Source: CAVONB01 sp963697205 (GTDB lineage Bacteria > Pseudomonadota > Alphaproteobacteria > Rhizobiales > Hyphomicrobiaceae). Taken from it: a stretch of DNA of 64,000 nt. The notes under the pieces were generated by a model. It made no database searches. It was given only the letters and a program-made list of their open reading frames with translations, and was not told the DNA's origin. The DNA is taken from NCBI GenBank assembly GCA_963697205.1, contig CAVONB010000002.1:383155-447154 (forward strand). Direction: 5' to 3'. Position numbers and translations under genes: made by a program. Within the stretch, counting starts at the first letter, position 1, and each line of letters starts with the position of its first letter. This document shows, piece after piece, positions 8,321 to 18,742 of this stretch.

Positions 8321-9039
8321 GCGACCCCGTGCTCTCCGTTTCTGGGCTCGCCAAGAGTTATGCAGGCCGCGCCGCCCTACACGAAGCCACGCTCGACGTC
8401 CGTGCCGGCGAGTTCGTAGCCGTGCTCGGCCCCAGCGGATCGGGCAAGACCACGCTGTTCCGCTGCCTCACTCGCCTTGTCGAGCCCGACGCTGGCACGA
8501 TAACGCTCGACGGCTGCGCGATGCGCGACCTCCAAGGCCCCGCGCTCGCCGACGCACGCCGCAGGATCGGCGTCATCTTCCAGCAGTTCAATCTCGTCCG
8601 CCGACTGTCGGCACTCGACAACGTGCTTGCCGGGCGCCTCGCGACGGCGCCGCTGTGGCGTGTGCTGTTGCGATCCTTCGATGCCGACGCAGAGCGCCGC
8701 GCCGCCGAGGCCCTGGCCGCTGTCGGCCTCCTCGAGCAGATGCACCAGCGTGCCGACACGCTGTCGGGCGGTCAGCAGCAGCGCGTGGCAATCGCTCGCG
8801 CGCTGGCGCAGGAAAGTTTGATCGTTCTGGCCGACGAGCCGGTCGCCAGCCTCGATCCCGACGCCGCCGAGCAGGTCCTCGCACTCCTTCATGGCCTGAC
8901 GCGCAGCCGCGGACTGGCAGTAATGTGCACCCTGCACCAGCCACATCTGGCCGCGCGCTTCGCTGACCGTGTGCTGCGCATGCAGGCCGGCCGCATCGTC
9001 GCCGAAGACGTGGCCCGCCCGCGCGCCCTCAATCCCTGA
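8317..9039 (+). CDS. phnC: Phosphonate-type ABC transporter, ATP-binding protein
   Basis: This encodes a 240-residue ATPase that powers PhnE. The Walker A motif GPSGSGKTT lies at about residues 39-47. A Q-loop reads IFQQFNLV, the signature is LSGGQQQRVAIARAL, and Walker B with its glutamate is VLADEPVASLDP. The switch histidine lies in TLHQPHLA. Its ATG is embedded in the phnE stop (ATGA), indicating translational coupling. The 3' end overlaps the convergent dapD gene by eleven bases, so there is no room for a separate terminator between the two. Confidence 0.92.
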   Translation: MSDPVLSVSGLAKSYAGRAALHEATLDVRAGEFVAVLGPSGSGKTTLFRCLTRLVEPDAGTITLDGCAMRDLQGPALADARRRIGVIFQQFNLVRRLSALDNVLAGRLATAPLWRVLLRSFDADAERRAAEALAAVGLLEQMHQRADTLSGGQQQRVAIARALAQESLIVLADEPVASLDPDAAEQVLALLHGLTRSRGLAVMCTLHQPHLAARFADRVLRMQAGRIVAEDVARPRALNP

Positions 9040-9895
9040 GCAGCTCGTTGATCGACGTCTTCGAGCGCGTCTTCTCGTCGACGCGCTTGACGATCACGGC
9101 GCAGTAGAGACCGGGCCCGGGTGAGCCGTCGGGAAGCGGCTTGCCCGGCATCGTGCCGGAGACGACGACGGAGTAGGGCGGCACGCGCCCTATGAACACT
9201 TCGCCCGTCGCCCGATCGACGATCTTGGTCGACGCGCCGAGGTAGACGCCCATAGACAATACCGAGCCCTCGCCCACGACGACGCCTTCGGCGACCTCCG
9301 CGCGCGCGCCGATGAAGCAGTTGTCCTCGATGATGACGGGGCCGGCCTGCAACGGTTCCAGCACACCGCCGATGCCAGCACCGCCCGACAGGTGGCAGTT
9401 CCGGCCGATCTGCGCGCAGCTTCCCACCGTCGCCCAGGTGTCCACCATCGTCCCCTTGTCGACATAGGCGCCCAGGTTGACGAACGACGGCATCAGGATG
9501 ACGCCCGGCGCGATGAAGGCCGAATGCCGGACGATCGAGCCCGGCACCGCGCGAAAGCCTGCGGCCTTGAACTGCTCGGGCTTCCAGTCGGTGTACTTCA
9601 ACGGCACCTTGTCCCAGCCATAGGCGCGGCTGGCGTAGGTGCCGCTCTTCTGGAACGGCATGATCTCGTTGTCGGCCAGCCGGAAGGACAGCAGCACCGC
9701 TTTCTTCAGCCACTCGTTGACGACCCACGCGCCGTCGATCTTCTCGGCCACGCGCTGCCGCCCGCCGTCCAGCAGGTCGAGCGCGGCCTCGACCGCGTCC
9801 CGCACCTCGCCCTTGGTGGCAGTCGAGATCCCCTCGCGCGCCTCCCAGGCCTTTTCGATCGTCGCCTTCAGGCTCGTGACATCGGCTGCGGACAT
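9029..9895 (-). CDS. dapD: Tetrahydrodipicolinate N-succinyltransferase
   Basis: This 288-residue enzyme transfers a succinyl group from succinyl-CoA to tetrahydrodipicolinate, the step that starts the succinylase branch of lysine biosynthesis. An N-terminal helical domain (to about residue 105) precedes a left-handed beta-helix built from hexapeptide repeats, seen as the run FIAPGVILMP, VNLGAYV, IGRNCHLSGGAGIGG and VIIEDNCFIGARAEV. Length is close to the usual 274-284. It runs convergent to and slightly overlaps phnC. Its pathway partner dapE is 5 kb away in the same direction. Confidence 0.95.
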   Translation of the reverse strand: MSAADVTSLKATIEKAWEAREGISTATKGEVRDAVEAALDLLDGGRQRVAEKIDGAWVVNEWLKKAVLLSFRLADNEIMPFQKSGTYASRAYGWDKVPLKYTDWKPEQFKAAGFRAVPGSIVRHSAFIAPGVILMPSFVNLGAYVDKGTMVDTWATVGSCAQIGRNCHLSGGAGIGGVLEPLQAGPVIIEDNCFIGARAEVAEGVVVGEGSVLSMGVYLGASTKIVDRATGEVFIGRVPPYSVVVSGTMPGKPLPDGSPGPGLYCAVIVKRVDEKTRSKTSINELLRD

Positions 9896-10042
9896 GGGCG
9901 CGCCCCTTCCTCGTGTCTCATGGTACAGGAGCCGGTTTCTCGCGCGGCGCGGCCGGCAAAGTCAATCGCTGTGCGTTGGACGGCCTTTGCCGCGGCGATA
10001 CAATTGACAACGCCCGGCCGGACCACTAACTCATGCGGCCGT

Positions 10043-10127
<85 letters not shown>

Positions 10128-10216
10128 TCACTTGCCGCGCCGCTGCGGCGGCCACGCCTCGAACGCGCCGACGCGGGGCCGGCACAACGGTTTGGATCCC
10201 GCCTCGGAGGCCGGCC

Positions 10217-10849
10217 GTGAGCCAAGCGACGCAGCCATCCCACATTCATGTCCACCACGGCGACCTGCCCGCTGGCGTGACGTTCAAGGGTTCCGTCGCC
10301 ATCGACACCGAGACGCTCGGCCTCAAGCCGCGCCGGGACCGCCTCTGCCTCGTCCAGCTCTCCGCCGGTGACGGCACCGCCCACCTCGTCAAATTCGACG
10401 GCGAGACCTACAACGCGCCACGCCTCAAGGCGCTGCTGGTCGACCCCAAGGTCTTGAAAATATTCCATTTCGCCCGCTTCGATGTCGCCGTGCTGGACGC
10501 CTATCTCGGGGTCGTAACGACACCCGTCTACTGCACCAAGATCGTCTCCAAGCTGGTCCGCACCTACACCGACAGGCACGGCCTGAAGGACCTCGCTGCC
10601 GAGTTCGCCGGCCTCGACATGTCCAAGCAGCAGCAGAGCTCGGACTGGGCCGCCGCGCAGCTGAGCCCCCAGCAGCTCGAGTATGCCGCCTCCGACGTGC
10701 TCCACCTGCACAAGATCAAGGCCCGCCTCGACGCCATGCTGGACCGCTCCGGCCGCCGCGCGCTGGCGGAGGCGACGTTCGCCTACCTGCCGGCCCGCGC
10801 CCGGCTCGACCTCGAAGGCTTCGAGGATATCGACATCCTGGCCCACTGA
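10217..10849 (+). CDS. Ribonuclease D-like 3'-5' exonuclease (short form)
   Basis: This 210-residue protein contains only the DEDDy 3'-5' exonuclease domain. It lacks the C-terminal HRDC domains found in the roughly 370-residue E. coli Rnd. The metal-binding residues are visible as D30 and E32 in AIDTETLGL, D89 in HFARFD, and Y156 with D160 in EYAASD. It starts with GTG at 10217, with GGAGG six bases upstream. The short form is common in alphaproteobacteria. RNase D enzymes trim the 3' ends of stable RNAs, and the gene follows a tRNA gene here, although encoded CCA limits any need for tRNA rebuilding. Confidence 0.88.
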   Translation: MSQATQPSHIHVHHGDLPAGVTFKGSVAIDTETLGLKPRRDRLCLVQLSAGDGTAHLVKFDGETYNAPRLKALLVDPKVLKIFHFARFDVAVLDAYLGVVTTPVYCTKIVSKLVRTYTDRHGLKDLAAEFAGLDMSKQQQSSDWAAAQLSPQQLEYAASDVLHLHKIKARLDAMLDRSGRRALAEATFAYLPARARLDLEGFEDIDILAH

Positions 10850-11038
10850 GCCGACCGCCCGCTCTTTCCGCGCCCGCCCCGCTTTTCTCGCCCAGAAGGC
10901 CCCCTTCCACGGTTCTGAGCGGCGCCTGGCACCGACATCATTGCCCAGGGTCCCAATCTCACCCTAATTTCAGGCCATCGAATCCGCTGAAGCACGCGAG
11001 TCTCCAGCCGTACGGTGCGCGACGGGGCAGACTGCCAT

Positions 11039-12997
11039 ATGGCCTCCATGACCGACTTCGCCCGCCAGGACGGCCGCCCACGCCGCGGCTTCGCCGCCGC
11101 GACCGATCGCACCCGCGCCTTCCGCACCGCCGCCCGCCACACCCTTCTCGTGCGCATTCTCAGGGTTGGCCTGCCGCTCGCCAGTCTGGCGCTCGCCGGC
11201 TACTACGGCTTGGCCATGAAGCTCTCGATGGGCATCGACGGCGTCACGCTGCCGGCCATGCCGACCATCACCGCCGACAACCTCAAGATGGAAAACCCCC
11301 GCTACGAGGGCTTCAACAAGGACGGCAGCCGCTTCGTCGTCACGGCCAAGACCGCCCAGCAGGACGTTATGAGCCGGACAGCCCCGATCAAGCTCACCGG
11401 CATCCAAGGCGAAATCGTCCAGCCCGACAAATCCGTCACCCGCCTCTCCGCGACCGCGGGCACCTTCGACACCACCGCCAACACGCTCGAGCTGCGCGAC
11501 GGGATCGACATCGTCGGCGACAACGGACTGAAAGCCGTCCTGCAGCGCGCGCGCGTCGCCACCAAGGACGCAACCGTCACGTCCTCCGACCCCGTCATGG
11601 TCGAAATGCCCGCCGGCACCATCCGCTCCAACGCTCTGGTCCTGAAGCAGAAACAGCGCCAGGTCACCTTCAGCGCCGGTGTCGCCGCACGCCTCAATCC
11701 ACAGGCCCAGGCCCCCAAGACGGCCGCCACCACCGCCGAGACGCCCGCCGCGTCACGCGACACGCTCGGCCGCCGCGATGTCCCCGTCGACGTCACCGCC
11801 GAGCAACTCGTCGTCGACGACATCGCCAAGACCGCGACCTTCCGCGGCAGCGTCCGCGCCAGCCAGGGCACGAGCCAGCTCGAAAGCGCCGAGCTCGAGA
11901 TCGCCTACACCGGCCAGGCCGCGCTGCCGTCCGCTGCCGCCAAGCCCGCCCCCACACCCGCCATTACCGCCGCCTCGCCGTCCTCGAAGGTGCGCGCCAT
12001 CGTCTCGCGCACCCCCGTCGTCCTGACTCAGGGCCCCGACCGCGTCACCGCCGAGACAGCCCACTTCGACGTCGAAACCGAGCGCGCGCATCTCGCCGGC
12101 AAGGTGACGATGTCGGCCGGCGCCGATCGCCGCGCCTTGGCCGATACCGCCGACCTCGACCAGAAGGCCGAGACCGTCCTGCTCACCGGCAACGTCCAGC
12201 TGGTGCAAGGCAAGAACGAGCTGCGCGGCGGGCGGCTTTGGCTCGACCGCAAAGCCGGCCGCTCCCAGGTGACGACCCCCGGCGGGCGCATCTGGGCACG
12301 CTTCGTCCAGCCCGATGGGCGCCGCAACGCGGCGGCGAAGAAGGAAACCAAGCCCGCCGCAGGTCCGGCGTCCGGTGGGGCCGCCGGCCTGCTGGGATCC
12401 GGCGCTTTCAAGACCAATCCCGAAGCCCCCATCGTCATCGACGCCGACCGGCTCGACGTCGATGATCGCGCCCACCGAGCCATCTTCCGGGGCGACGTGC
12501 ACGCCGCGCAGGACGCCTTCAAGGTCCGCACCGCCGAGTTGACCGCGATCTACGCAGGCGGCGCCGGCCTCGCGTTCGCCGCCACGCCCGGCGGCAGCGA
12601 GCCGGCCAAGGGCCAGGCCCGCCTGACACGGATCGAGGCCCGCAAGGGCGTCGTCGTCACCGGTCGGGACGGCCAGCGCGCGAGCGGCGACTGGGCCAAT
12701 TTCGACGTCAAGGCCAACACCATCGTGCTCGGCGGCAACGTCACGATCGCCCAGGGCCGCGATTCGGTGCGCGCCCCGCAGCTCGCCATCGACCTCACCA
12801 CCGGCCAGTACGTTATGGCGACCGTGCCGGGATCGGAATCGCAAAGCATCTTTACCCAGAGCGGCGGCGGCCGGCCGAGCGCGATCATCTACCCCGACCG
12901 GCTGCGAGCCAACCGGACCAAGCAGAAGCCGGAGGCCGAAGCACGGCCCGCAGCGCCCGCAGCATCCGCCGAGCCGGCCTTCCAGTTCAATCGATAG
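11039..12997 (+). CDS. LptC-LptA fusion of the LPS export bridge
   Basis: This encodes about 652 residues that join two proteins usually encoded separately. Residues about 36-60 form the single membrane anchor of LptC, followed by an LptC periplasmic domain to about residue 220. After an alanine- and proline-rich linker, at least two LptA/OstA-type jellyroll segments follow. Each opens with a VTAEQL or IDADRL phrase followed by TATFRGSV or AIFRGDV (about residues 250-430 and 475-625). It should form the transperiplasmic bridge that carries LPS from the LptBFG motor to LptD. I used the ATG at 11039; ATG 11048 and GTG 11015 are alternatives. lptB follows 154 bases downstream. The fusion is unusual and is listed as a finding. 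Confidence 0.85.
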   Translation: MASMTDFARQDGRPRRGFAAATDRTRAFRTAARHTLLVRILRVGLPLASLALAGYYGLAMKLSMGIDGVTLPAMPTITADNLKMENPRYEGFNKDGSRFVVTAKTAQQDVMSRTAPIKLTGIQGEIVQPDKSVTRLSATAGTFDTTANTLELRDGIDIVGDNGLKAVLQRARVATKDATVTSSDPVMVEMPAGTIRSNALVLKQKQRQVTFSAGVAARLNPQAQAPKTAATTAETPAASRDTLGRRDVPVDVTAEQLVVDDIAKTATFRGSVRASQGTSQLESAELEIAYTGQAALPSAAAKPAPTPAITAASPSSKVRAIVSRTPVVLTQGPDRVTAETAHFDVETERAHLAGKVTMSAGADRRALADTADLDQKAETVLLTGNVQLVQGKNELRGGRLWLDRKAGRSQVTTPGGRIWARFVQPDGRRNAAAKKETKPAAGPASGGAAGLLGSGAFKTNPEAPIVIDADRLDVDDRAHRAIFRGDVHAAQDAFKVRTAELTAIYAGGAGLAFAATPGGSEPAKGQARLTRIEARKGVVVTGRDGQRASGDWANFDVKANTIVLGGNVTIAQGRDSVRAPQLAIDLTTGQYVMATVPGSESQSIFTQSGGGRPSAIIYPDRLRANRTKQKPEAEARPAAPAASAEPAFQFNR

Positions 12998-13151
12998 TCG
13001 TTGACGCAAGATCGCCGCGATGCTCTCGCTAAAGTGGAGGCGTTCGTCGTGCGCGGCGGGCCGGGACACGGGCGCGACATGAGCACCGCACCCTGGCCTG
13101 ACCGTCGCCAGCCGCGAGTGCCTGTGCGCACGCCACGTTCGAGGACCTCCG

Positions 13152-14133
<982 letters not shown>

Positions 14134-14195
14134 GTATAGGCTGGAGCGGACAAACCGGGTAAAGCCCCAAGAACCGACGGCCCTTCGGCAACCTC

Positions 14196-15770
14196 ATGGC
14201 GCTGACGCACAAGCTCGAGATCAGGCAAGGCCAGCAGCTGGTCATGACGCCGCAACTGCAGCAGGCGATCAAGCTGCTGCAGCTGTCGAACCTCGACCTC
14301 GTCTCGTATGTGGAGACCGAGCTGGAGCGCAATCCGCTGCTGGAGCGCGCGGAAAATGGCGATCCCGCCGAGCGCCGCGGCTTGGAAACGGTGGAGGAGC
14401 CGCGCAACGAAGCCAGCGACGCCACAAGCAGTGACGCTTGGCTCGATCTAGCCACCCCGCGCACCGACGCAGGCGCGGCCCTCGATACCGACTTCGAAAA
14501 CGTCTATCCCGACATGTCGAAGGCCGAGCTGGGAGGCTCCACCTCCGAGGCGACGCCGTTCGCCGATCGCCCCCTCGGCCTCGGCGCGGAAAGCTGGACC
14601 GCCATGCGCGGCAGCGGCGGCTCGTTCGATGGCGACGACGTCGATCTGGAAGCCTACGCGACGGCCGAGCTGAGCCTGCGCGATCACCTCGCCGAGCAGG
14701 TCCAGATCGCCATCCCCGATCCCGTGGAACGCATCGTCGCCGGATTCCTCGTCGATGTCGTCGACGAAGCCGGCTACATCTCCGCCGACCTCACCCAACT
14801 CGCCGAACGCCTCGGCGCACCTGTGAAGCTCGTCGAGCGGGTCCTGGCCAAGTTCCAGACCTTCGATCCGCCCGGCGTCGCCGCACGCTCGCTGTCGGAA
14901 TGCCTCGCCCTGCAGCTGAAGGAGCTCAACCGCTACGATCCCGTCATCGCCCGCCTGCTCGACAACCTCCCGCTGCTCGCCGCCCACGACCTCGCCGGCC
15001 TGAAGCGCGCCGTCGGCATCGACATGGACGAGCTGTCCGACATGATCTCCGAGATCAAGCACTTGAACCCGAAGCCGGGCCTCAAGTTCGGCTCCGTGCA
15101 GGTGCAGCCCGTAGTGCCGGACGTGATCGTCAGGGCAGCGTCCGACGGCAGCTGGCTGATCGAACTCAACAGCGAGACGCTGCCGCGCGTGCTCGTCAAC
15201 CGCGGCTATTACGCCAAGGTCTCCAAGACGGCTACCGCCACCAAGGATCGCGATTATCTGGTCGATTGCCTGCAGACGGCCAACTGGCTGGTCAAGAGCC
15301 TCGATCAGCGCGCCCGCACCATCCTGAAGGTCGCCGAGGAGATCGTGCGCCAGCAGGACGGCTTCTTCACCTACGGCGTCCAGCATCTGCGCCCGCTCAA
15401 TCTGAAGACGGTCGCCGATGCCATCTCGATGCACGAATCGACCGTCTCCCGCGTCACCTCCAACAAGTACATGGCGACGCCGCGCGGCATCTTCGAGCTG
15501 AAGTACTTCTTCACATCGGCCATCGCCTCCGCCGCCGACGGCGAGGCCTACTCCTCCGAGGCCGTCCGCCACCGGATCAGCCAGCTGATCGAAGCGCGAA
15601 TCGGAGCAGCCGTCCTGTCCGACGACACCATCGTCGACCTCCTCAAGCGCGAGGGCATCGACATCGCCCGCCGAACGGTCGCCAAGTACCGCGAAGCGAT
15701 GCGCATCCCCTCTTCCGTCCAGCGCCGACGCGAAAAGCGCATGGAAGCGCGCATGGCCAGCGCGGTCTGA
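14196..15770 (+). CDS. rpoN: RNA polymerase sigma-54 factor
   Basis: This 524-residue protein directs RNA polymerase to -24/-12 promoters and needs enhancer-binding ATPases for activation. The glutamine-rich region I is recognisable in KLEIRQGQQLVMTPQLQQAI and LQLSNLDL. The core-binding region and the helix-turn-helix (MHESTVSRVTSNKYM) follow, and the RpoN box ARRTVAKYRE lies near the C-terminus. Its position after lptB and before ptsN is the standard alphaproteobacterial arrangement. A sequence matching the sigma-54 promoter consensus occurs in this window at 39467, upstream of a polysaccharide gene. Confidence 0.97.
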   Translation: MALTHKLEIRQGQQLVMTPQLQQAIKLLQLSNLDLVSYVETELERNPLLERAENGDPAERRGLETVEEPRNEASDATSSDAWLDLATPRTDAGAALDTDFENVYPDMSKAELGGSTSEATPFADRPLGLGAESWTAMRGSGGSFDGDDVDLEAYATAELSLRDHLAEQVQIAIPDPVERIVAGFLVDVVDEAGYISADLTQLAERLGAPVKLVERVLAKFQTFDPPGVAARSLSECLALQLKELNRYDPVIARLLDNLPLLAAHDLAGLKRAVGIDMDELSDMISEIKHLNPKPGLKFGSVQVQPVVPDVIVRAASDGSWLIELNSETLPRVLVNRGYYAKVSKTATATKDRDYLVDCLQTANWLVKSLDQRARTILKVAEEIVRQQDGFFTYGVQHLRPLNLKTVADAISMHESTVSRVTSNKYMATPRGIFELKYFFTSAIASAADGEAYSSEAVRHRISQLIEARIGAAVLSDDTIVDLLKREGIDIARRTVAKYREAMRIPSSVQRRREKRMEARMASAV

Positions 15771-16268
15771 GACAGCCGCACCGGGCACCATCCCCGCCCC
15801 CATCATCCAGCCCCTCTGCCCGGAATTTGTGCAGCGTGCTCAACGTTCTACGATTGACCCTGCCTGTCACGCAGCGCACAAATCTCTAGGGGACAGGCGC
15901 ACGCCGGCCGCAGCGGATCTGCAAGAATCGTGCTCTTAACGTTGACGGTTTGCCGCAGCTATCGGTCGGTCCATTTGGGTGGTTTCGTACGAGTGTCGCA
16001 CGGCCTATATAACCTTCGCCGAAGGACGTCCCGGCATAGCCGCGTCCGGTCGGCGCATCGGCCTGAGGCCCGGGACAGCGCTCCTCAGCGGGCGTCACGA
16101 AATGGTCGCAGATGCGACCCATGACAAGTGTTCAGGCGTCGATGGACGTCGTTGGCGGGACCTGCCCTCGAATGTCGCGACAGGCGCGGCGATGGTGCTG
16201 GACGGCGGGTAAGGCGGGCGGCGCAGACGATCGCGGTGGCCCTTCCGGCCCAAACAGGAAGTCGCAGG
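15771..16268. other. Non-coding interval between rpoN and ptsN
   Basis: I see no convincing gene in these 498 bases. In most related genomes the ribosome hibernation factor gene hpf lies here; no stretch resembles it in any frame. The interval includes a TATATAA-like AT-rich patch near 16006, which could be part of a promoter for ptsN, but no clear -35 partner. Confidence 0.5.
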
Positions 16269-16733
16269 ATGGAACTCGGTGATCTCTTGACGCGCGAAGG
16301 TGTCGTCGCCTCGCTGCGCGTCCAGAACAAGAAGCAGGCGCTGCAGGAACTCGCCGCGCACGCCGCCGAGCTGACGGGCCTGGAAACCCGCGATCTCTTC
16401 GAGCACATGCTGCAGCGGGAAAAGCTCGGCTCCACGGGCCTTGGGCGCGGCATCGCCATCCCGCACATCCAATGCCGCGGGATCGACCGGATCGTCTGCG
16501 TGTTCGCGCGTCTGGCCGAGCCGATCGTTTTCGATTCGGTAGATGGCCAGCCCGTCGACCTCGTGTTTCTGCTCGTCGCCCCTGAGCACGCCAGCGGCGA
16601 CCACCTCAAGGCGCTGGCGCGGATCTCACGCATCCTGCGCGAGCCTTCGCATATCGACCGACTGCGCGCCGCCCGCGACGCTGCCGCGATTTATGCGATC
16701 CTGACCACGCCGGCCGCCTCGCACGCCGCCTGA
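16269..16733 (+). CDS. ptsN: Nitrogen PTS enzyme IIA component
   Basis: This 154-residue EIIA-Ntr protein accepts phosphate from the nitrogen-related phosphotransferase relay and acts in regulation rather than sugar transport. The phosphorylated histidine is H66 in GRGIAIPH. Other typical stretches are MELGDLLTREGVV at the start and LVFLLVAPEHASGDHLKALARI in the centre. The start is the ATG at 16269, preceded by AGGAAG and GCAGG; the upstream in-frame extension from 16128 does not match the family. It sits downstream of rpoN as in other alphaproteobacteria, but the gap is larger than usual because hpf is absent. Confidence 0.93.
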   Translation: MELGDLLTREGVVASLRVQNKKQALQELAAHAAELTGLETRDLFEHMLQREKLGSTGLGRGIAIPHIQCRGIDRIVCVFARLAEPIVFDSVDGQPVDLVFLLVAPEHASGDHLKALARISRILREPSHIDRLRAARDAAAIYAILTTPAASHAA

Positions 16734-16810
16734 CGCGCCCCCCGGTACTGCCGGATATCTTGTCTCGAGCGTCTCGCGCCGGTACGGTTTCGTGTCCGCA
16801 CCGCGCCGGA

Positions 16811-17623
16811 TCACGGGCAGCTCGGCTCCGTGCCCAGCACCAGGAAGGCGCCCAGCGCAACGCCGCCGACCAGGATCCGCCACCACGCGAAAAGTCCGAA
16901 CCCGTGCCGGCTGACGTAGTCGAGCAGGTAGCGTACCACGAACACGCCGGACACGAACGCGACGACAAAGCCGAGCGCGATGTTTGCCACATCCGTGCTC
17001 GACAGCTCCGACCAGTGCTTGACCAGCTTGAACGTGAACGCGCCCGCCATCGTCGGCATCGCCAGCCAGAACGAGAACTCCGCCGCCGTGCGCTTGTCGG
17101 TCCCCAGCAGCATGGCGCCGACGATCGTGGCACCCGACCGCGACACGCCGGGAATCATCGCAAGGCACTGGCACAGCCCGATCGCCAGCGCGACCTTCGG
17201 CGGAATCTGGGTCACGTCGTCGTAGACGATCTGGAAACGCATGCGATCGACCACGAGCAGGATGATGCCACCGATGATGAGCGTCGCGCAGATGATCAGC
17301 GGCGTCTCAAGCAGCGCATCGATGTATTTGGACAGCCCCGCGCCGATCACGGCCGCGGGCAGAAAGGCGATCAGGATGCCCAGAATGAACCGGCGCGTGT
17401 CCGGGCTCGACGGCAGCGTCACAATCAGATGCCACAGTTTACCGAAATAGACGCTGAGGATCGCAAGAATCGCACCGAGCTGGATCAGGATCTCGAACGA
17501 TTTTCCCGGCGAGCAGAAACCGAGAAACGTGCCCGCCAGAAGCACGTGGCCGGTCGACGATACGGGAATGAATTCCGTCAGCCCTTCGATAAGGCCGAGC
17601 AGGAGCACGTGCCAGGTCGCCAT
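16811..17623 (-). CDS. uppP: Undecaprenyl-diphosphatase
   Basis: This 270-residue polytopic membrane enzyme recycles undecaprenyl pyrophosphate to the monophosphate carrier used for peptidoglycan and polysaccharide assembly. Both family signatures are present: EGLTEFIPVSSTGH near the N-terminus, with the catalytic glutamates and serines, and PGVSRSGAT in the middle. I used the ATG at 17623, which begins directly at the first membrane segment; the longer frame to 17689 adds a polar stretch. It is convergent with ptsN and divergent from the GST gene. Its activity feeds the lipid carrier needed by the polysaccharide cluster at 34-42 kb. Confidence 0.95.
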   Translation of the reverse strand: MATWHVLLLGLIEGLTEFIPVSSTGHVLLAGTFLGFCSPGKSFEILIQLGAILAILSVYFGKLWHLIVTLPSSPDTRRFILGILIAFLPAAVIGAGLSKYIDALLETPLIICATLIIGGIILLVVDRMRFQIVYDDVTQIPPKVALAIGLCQCLAMIPGVSRSGATIVGAMLLGTDKRTAAEFSFWLAMPTMAGAFTFKLVKHWSELSSTDVANIALGFVVAFVSGVFVVRYLLDYVSRHGFGLFAWWRILVGGVALGAFLVLGTEPSCP

Positions 17624-17997
17624 GCGATAGCCCAGTGAGAAGCCTCTCCGGTGCGCCCCAAGGCGGGGTGTGTATGCCCCTCCGTGCACCGCAGGCGAAC
17701 CGACAGCTTAGACGGTCACCCAGCCGGGCTTCTTCTATCAGGATTCCACCACGATGACATGGCAACACCGTCGCATCCGGTTGCGGCCGGCGCGAATCTT
17801 GGGTTGCGTGTCCTACGAGTTGTCGCGGTTCACCGGCGTCCGGGCGTGTCCGCGCGCCAGCCTACTCGATTGGTTGAAGGATGGGGGCGGGCAGGCGCCG
17901 GTTCGCGCAGTCGGACCTGCATCGCAAACACGGTTCATTCGCAGCGGGAAGCGGCGTGGCGCAGGAAACAGGCGATAACTCGAGCGGCGGGAGGCCG
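17624..17997. other. Divergent intergenic region, uppP / GST
   Basis: These 374 bases separate two divergent genes and must hold both promoters. Short open frames exist, but none has a recognisable domain, a good ribosome-binding site or convincing codon bias. I see no clear -35/-10 pair. Confidence 0.4.
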
Positions 17998-18690
17998 ATG
18001 CACAAGCTCACACATTATCGCCTGTGCCCGCACTCGCGGTCGGTTCGGCTCGCGTTGGCCGAACTCGGGCTCGAATTCGCGCTCGCCGAGGAATACCCCT
18101 GGGAGATGCGACCGCAGTTCCTGGCCCTCAATCCGGCCGCCGAGCTTCCCGTGCTCGAGCTTGCCGACGCCTCCATCCTGTGCGGCGCTTATGCGATTTC
18201 GGAGTATGCCGCCGAGGAGGTCCGCGCCCATCCCGCCGACGGCGGCACCGTCCCGCTCTTCCCCGGCAACCGTGAGGAGCGCGCCGAGGTGCGCCGCCTG
18301 GTCGACTGGAGCCACCGCAAGCTCGACCGCGAGGTGACGCGCGAACTGCTGACCGAAAAGATCTACGCCCGCGTGCAGGTGGGCAGCGGCGCGCCCGATG
18401 CCGAGATCATGCGCGCCATCCGTGCTAACCTGCGCTACCACATGAGCTACTTCGATTATCTCACCGACCAGCGCCGCTGGCTTGCCGGCGAGACCTTGTC
18501 CTTCGCAGACCTTACCGCCGCCGCGCACCTGTCGACCATCGACTACCTCTCCGAAGTGCCGTGGGACACTTACCCCGCAGTGCGCGCCTGGTATGCCCGC
18601 GTCAAATCCCGCCGCGCCTTCCGGCCATTGCTCGCCGATCGCGTGCCAGGTCTGCCGCCGCCGCGGCACTACGCCGATCTGGACTTCTGA
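17998..18690 (+). CDS. Glutathione S-transferase family protein
   Basis: This 230-residue protein has a thioredoxin-like N-terminal half (HYRLCPHSRSVRLALAELGLEF, the cis-proline in AAELPVLE, and SEYAAEE) and an all-helical C-terminal half with the FADLTAAAHLSTIDYL helix. The CPHS sequence near the N-terminus places a cysteine at the position often used for catalysis in bacterial GSTs. The start is the ATG at 17998, with GGAGG only three bases away, which is closer than usual. In many relatives a GST gene next to uppP is followed by the epoxyqueuosine reductase gene; that gene is not present here. Confidence 0.88.
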   Translation: MHKLTHYRLCPHSRSVRLALAELGLEFALAEEYPWEMRPQFLALNPAAELPVLELADASILCGAYAISEYAAEEVRAHPADGGTVPLFPGNREERAEVRRLVDWSHRKLDREVTRELLTEKIYARVQVGSGAPDAEIMRAIRANLRYHMSYFDYLTDQRRWLAGETLSFADLTAAAHLSTIDYLSEVPWDTYPAVRAWYARVKSRRAFRPLLADRVPGLPPPRHYADLDF

Positions 18691-18708
18691 GCGTTCGGGC
18701 CGGACAAC

Positions 18709-18742
18709 AAAAAACACCGAAGCGAGAGGGCTCGCTCCGGTG
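18709..18742 (-). terminator. Rho-independent terminator, leftward
   Basis: A GC-rich stem (CACCG-A-AGCGAG at 18715-18726 with CTCGCT-C-CGGTG at 18731-18742, one A/C mismatch) has a four-base loop. On the leftward strand it is followed by six T residues (18709-18714). The nearest leftward coding gene upstream ends about 560 bases away, so this terminator more likely ends a non-coding transcript. Confidence 0.75.

Noticed and set aside
17754..17978. Short rightward open frame between uppP and the GST gene
   Set aside because: No domain, no ribosome-binding site, and composition like intergenic DNA.
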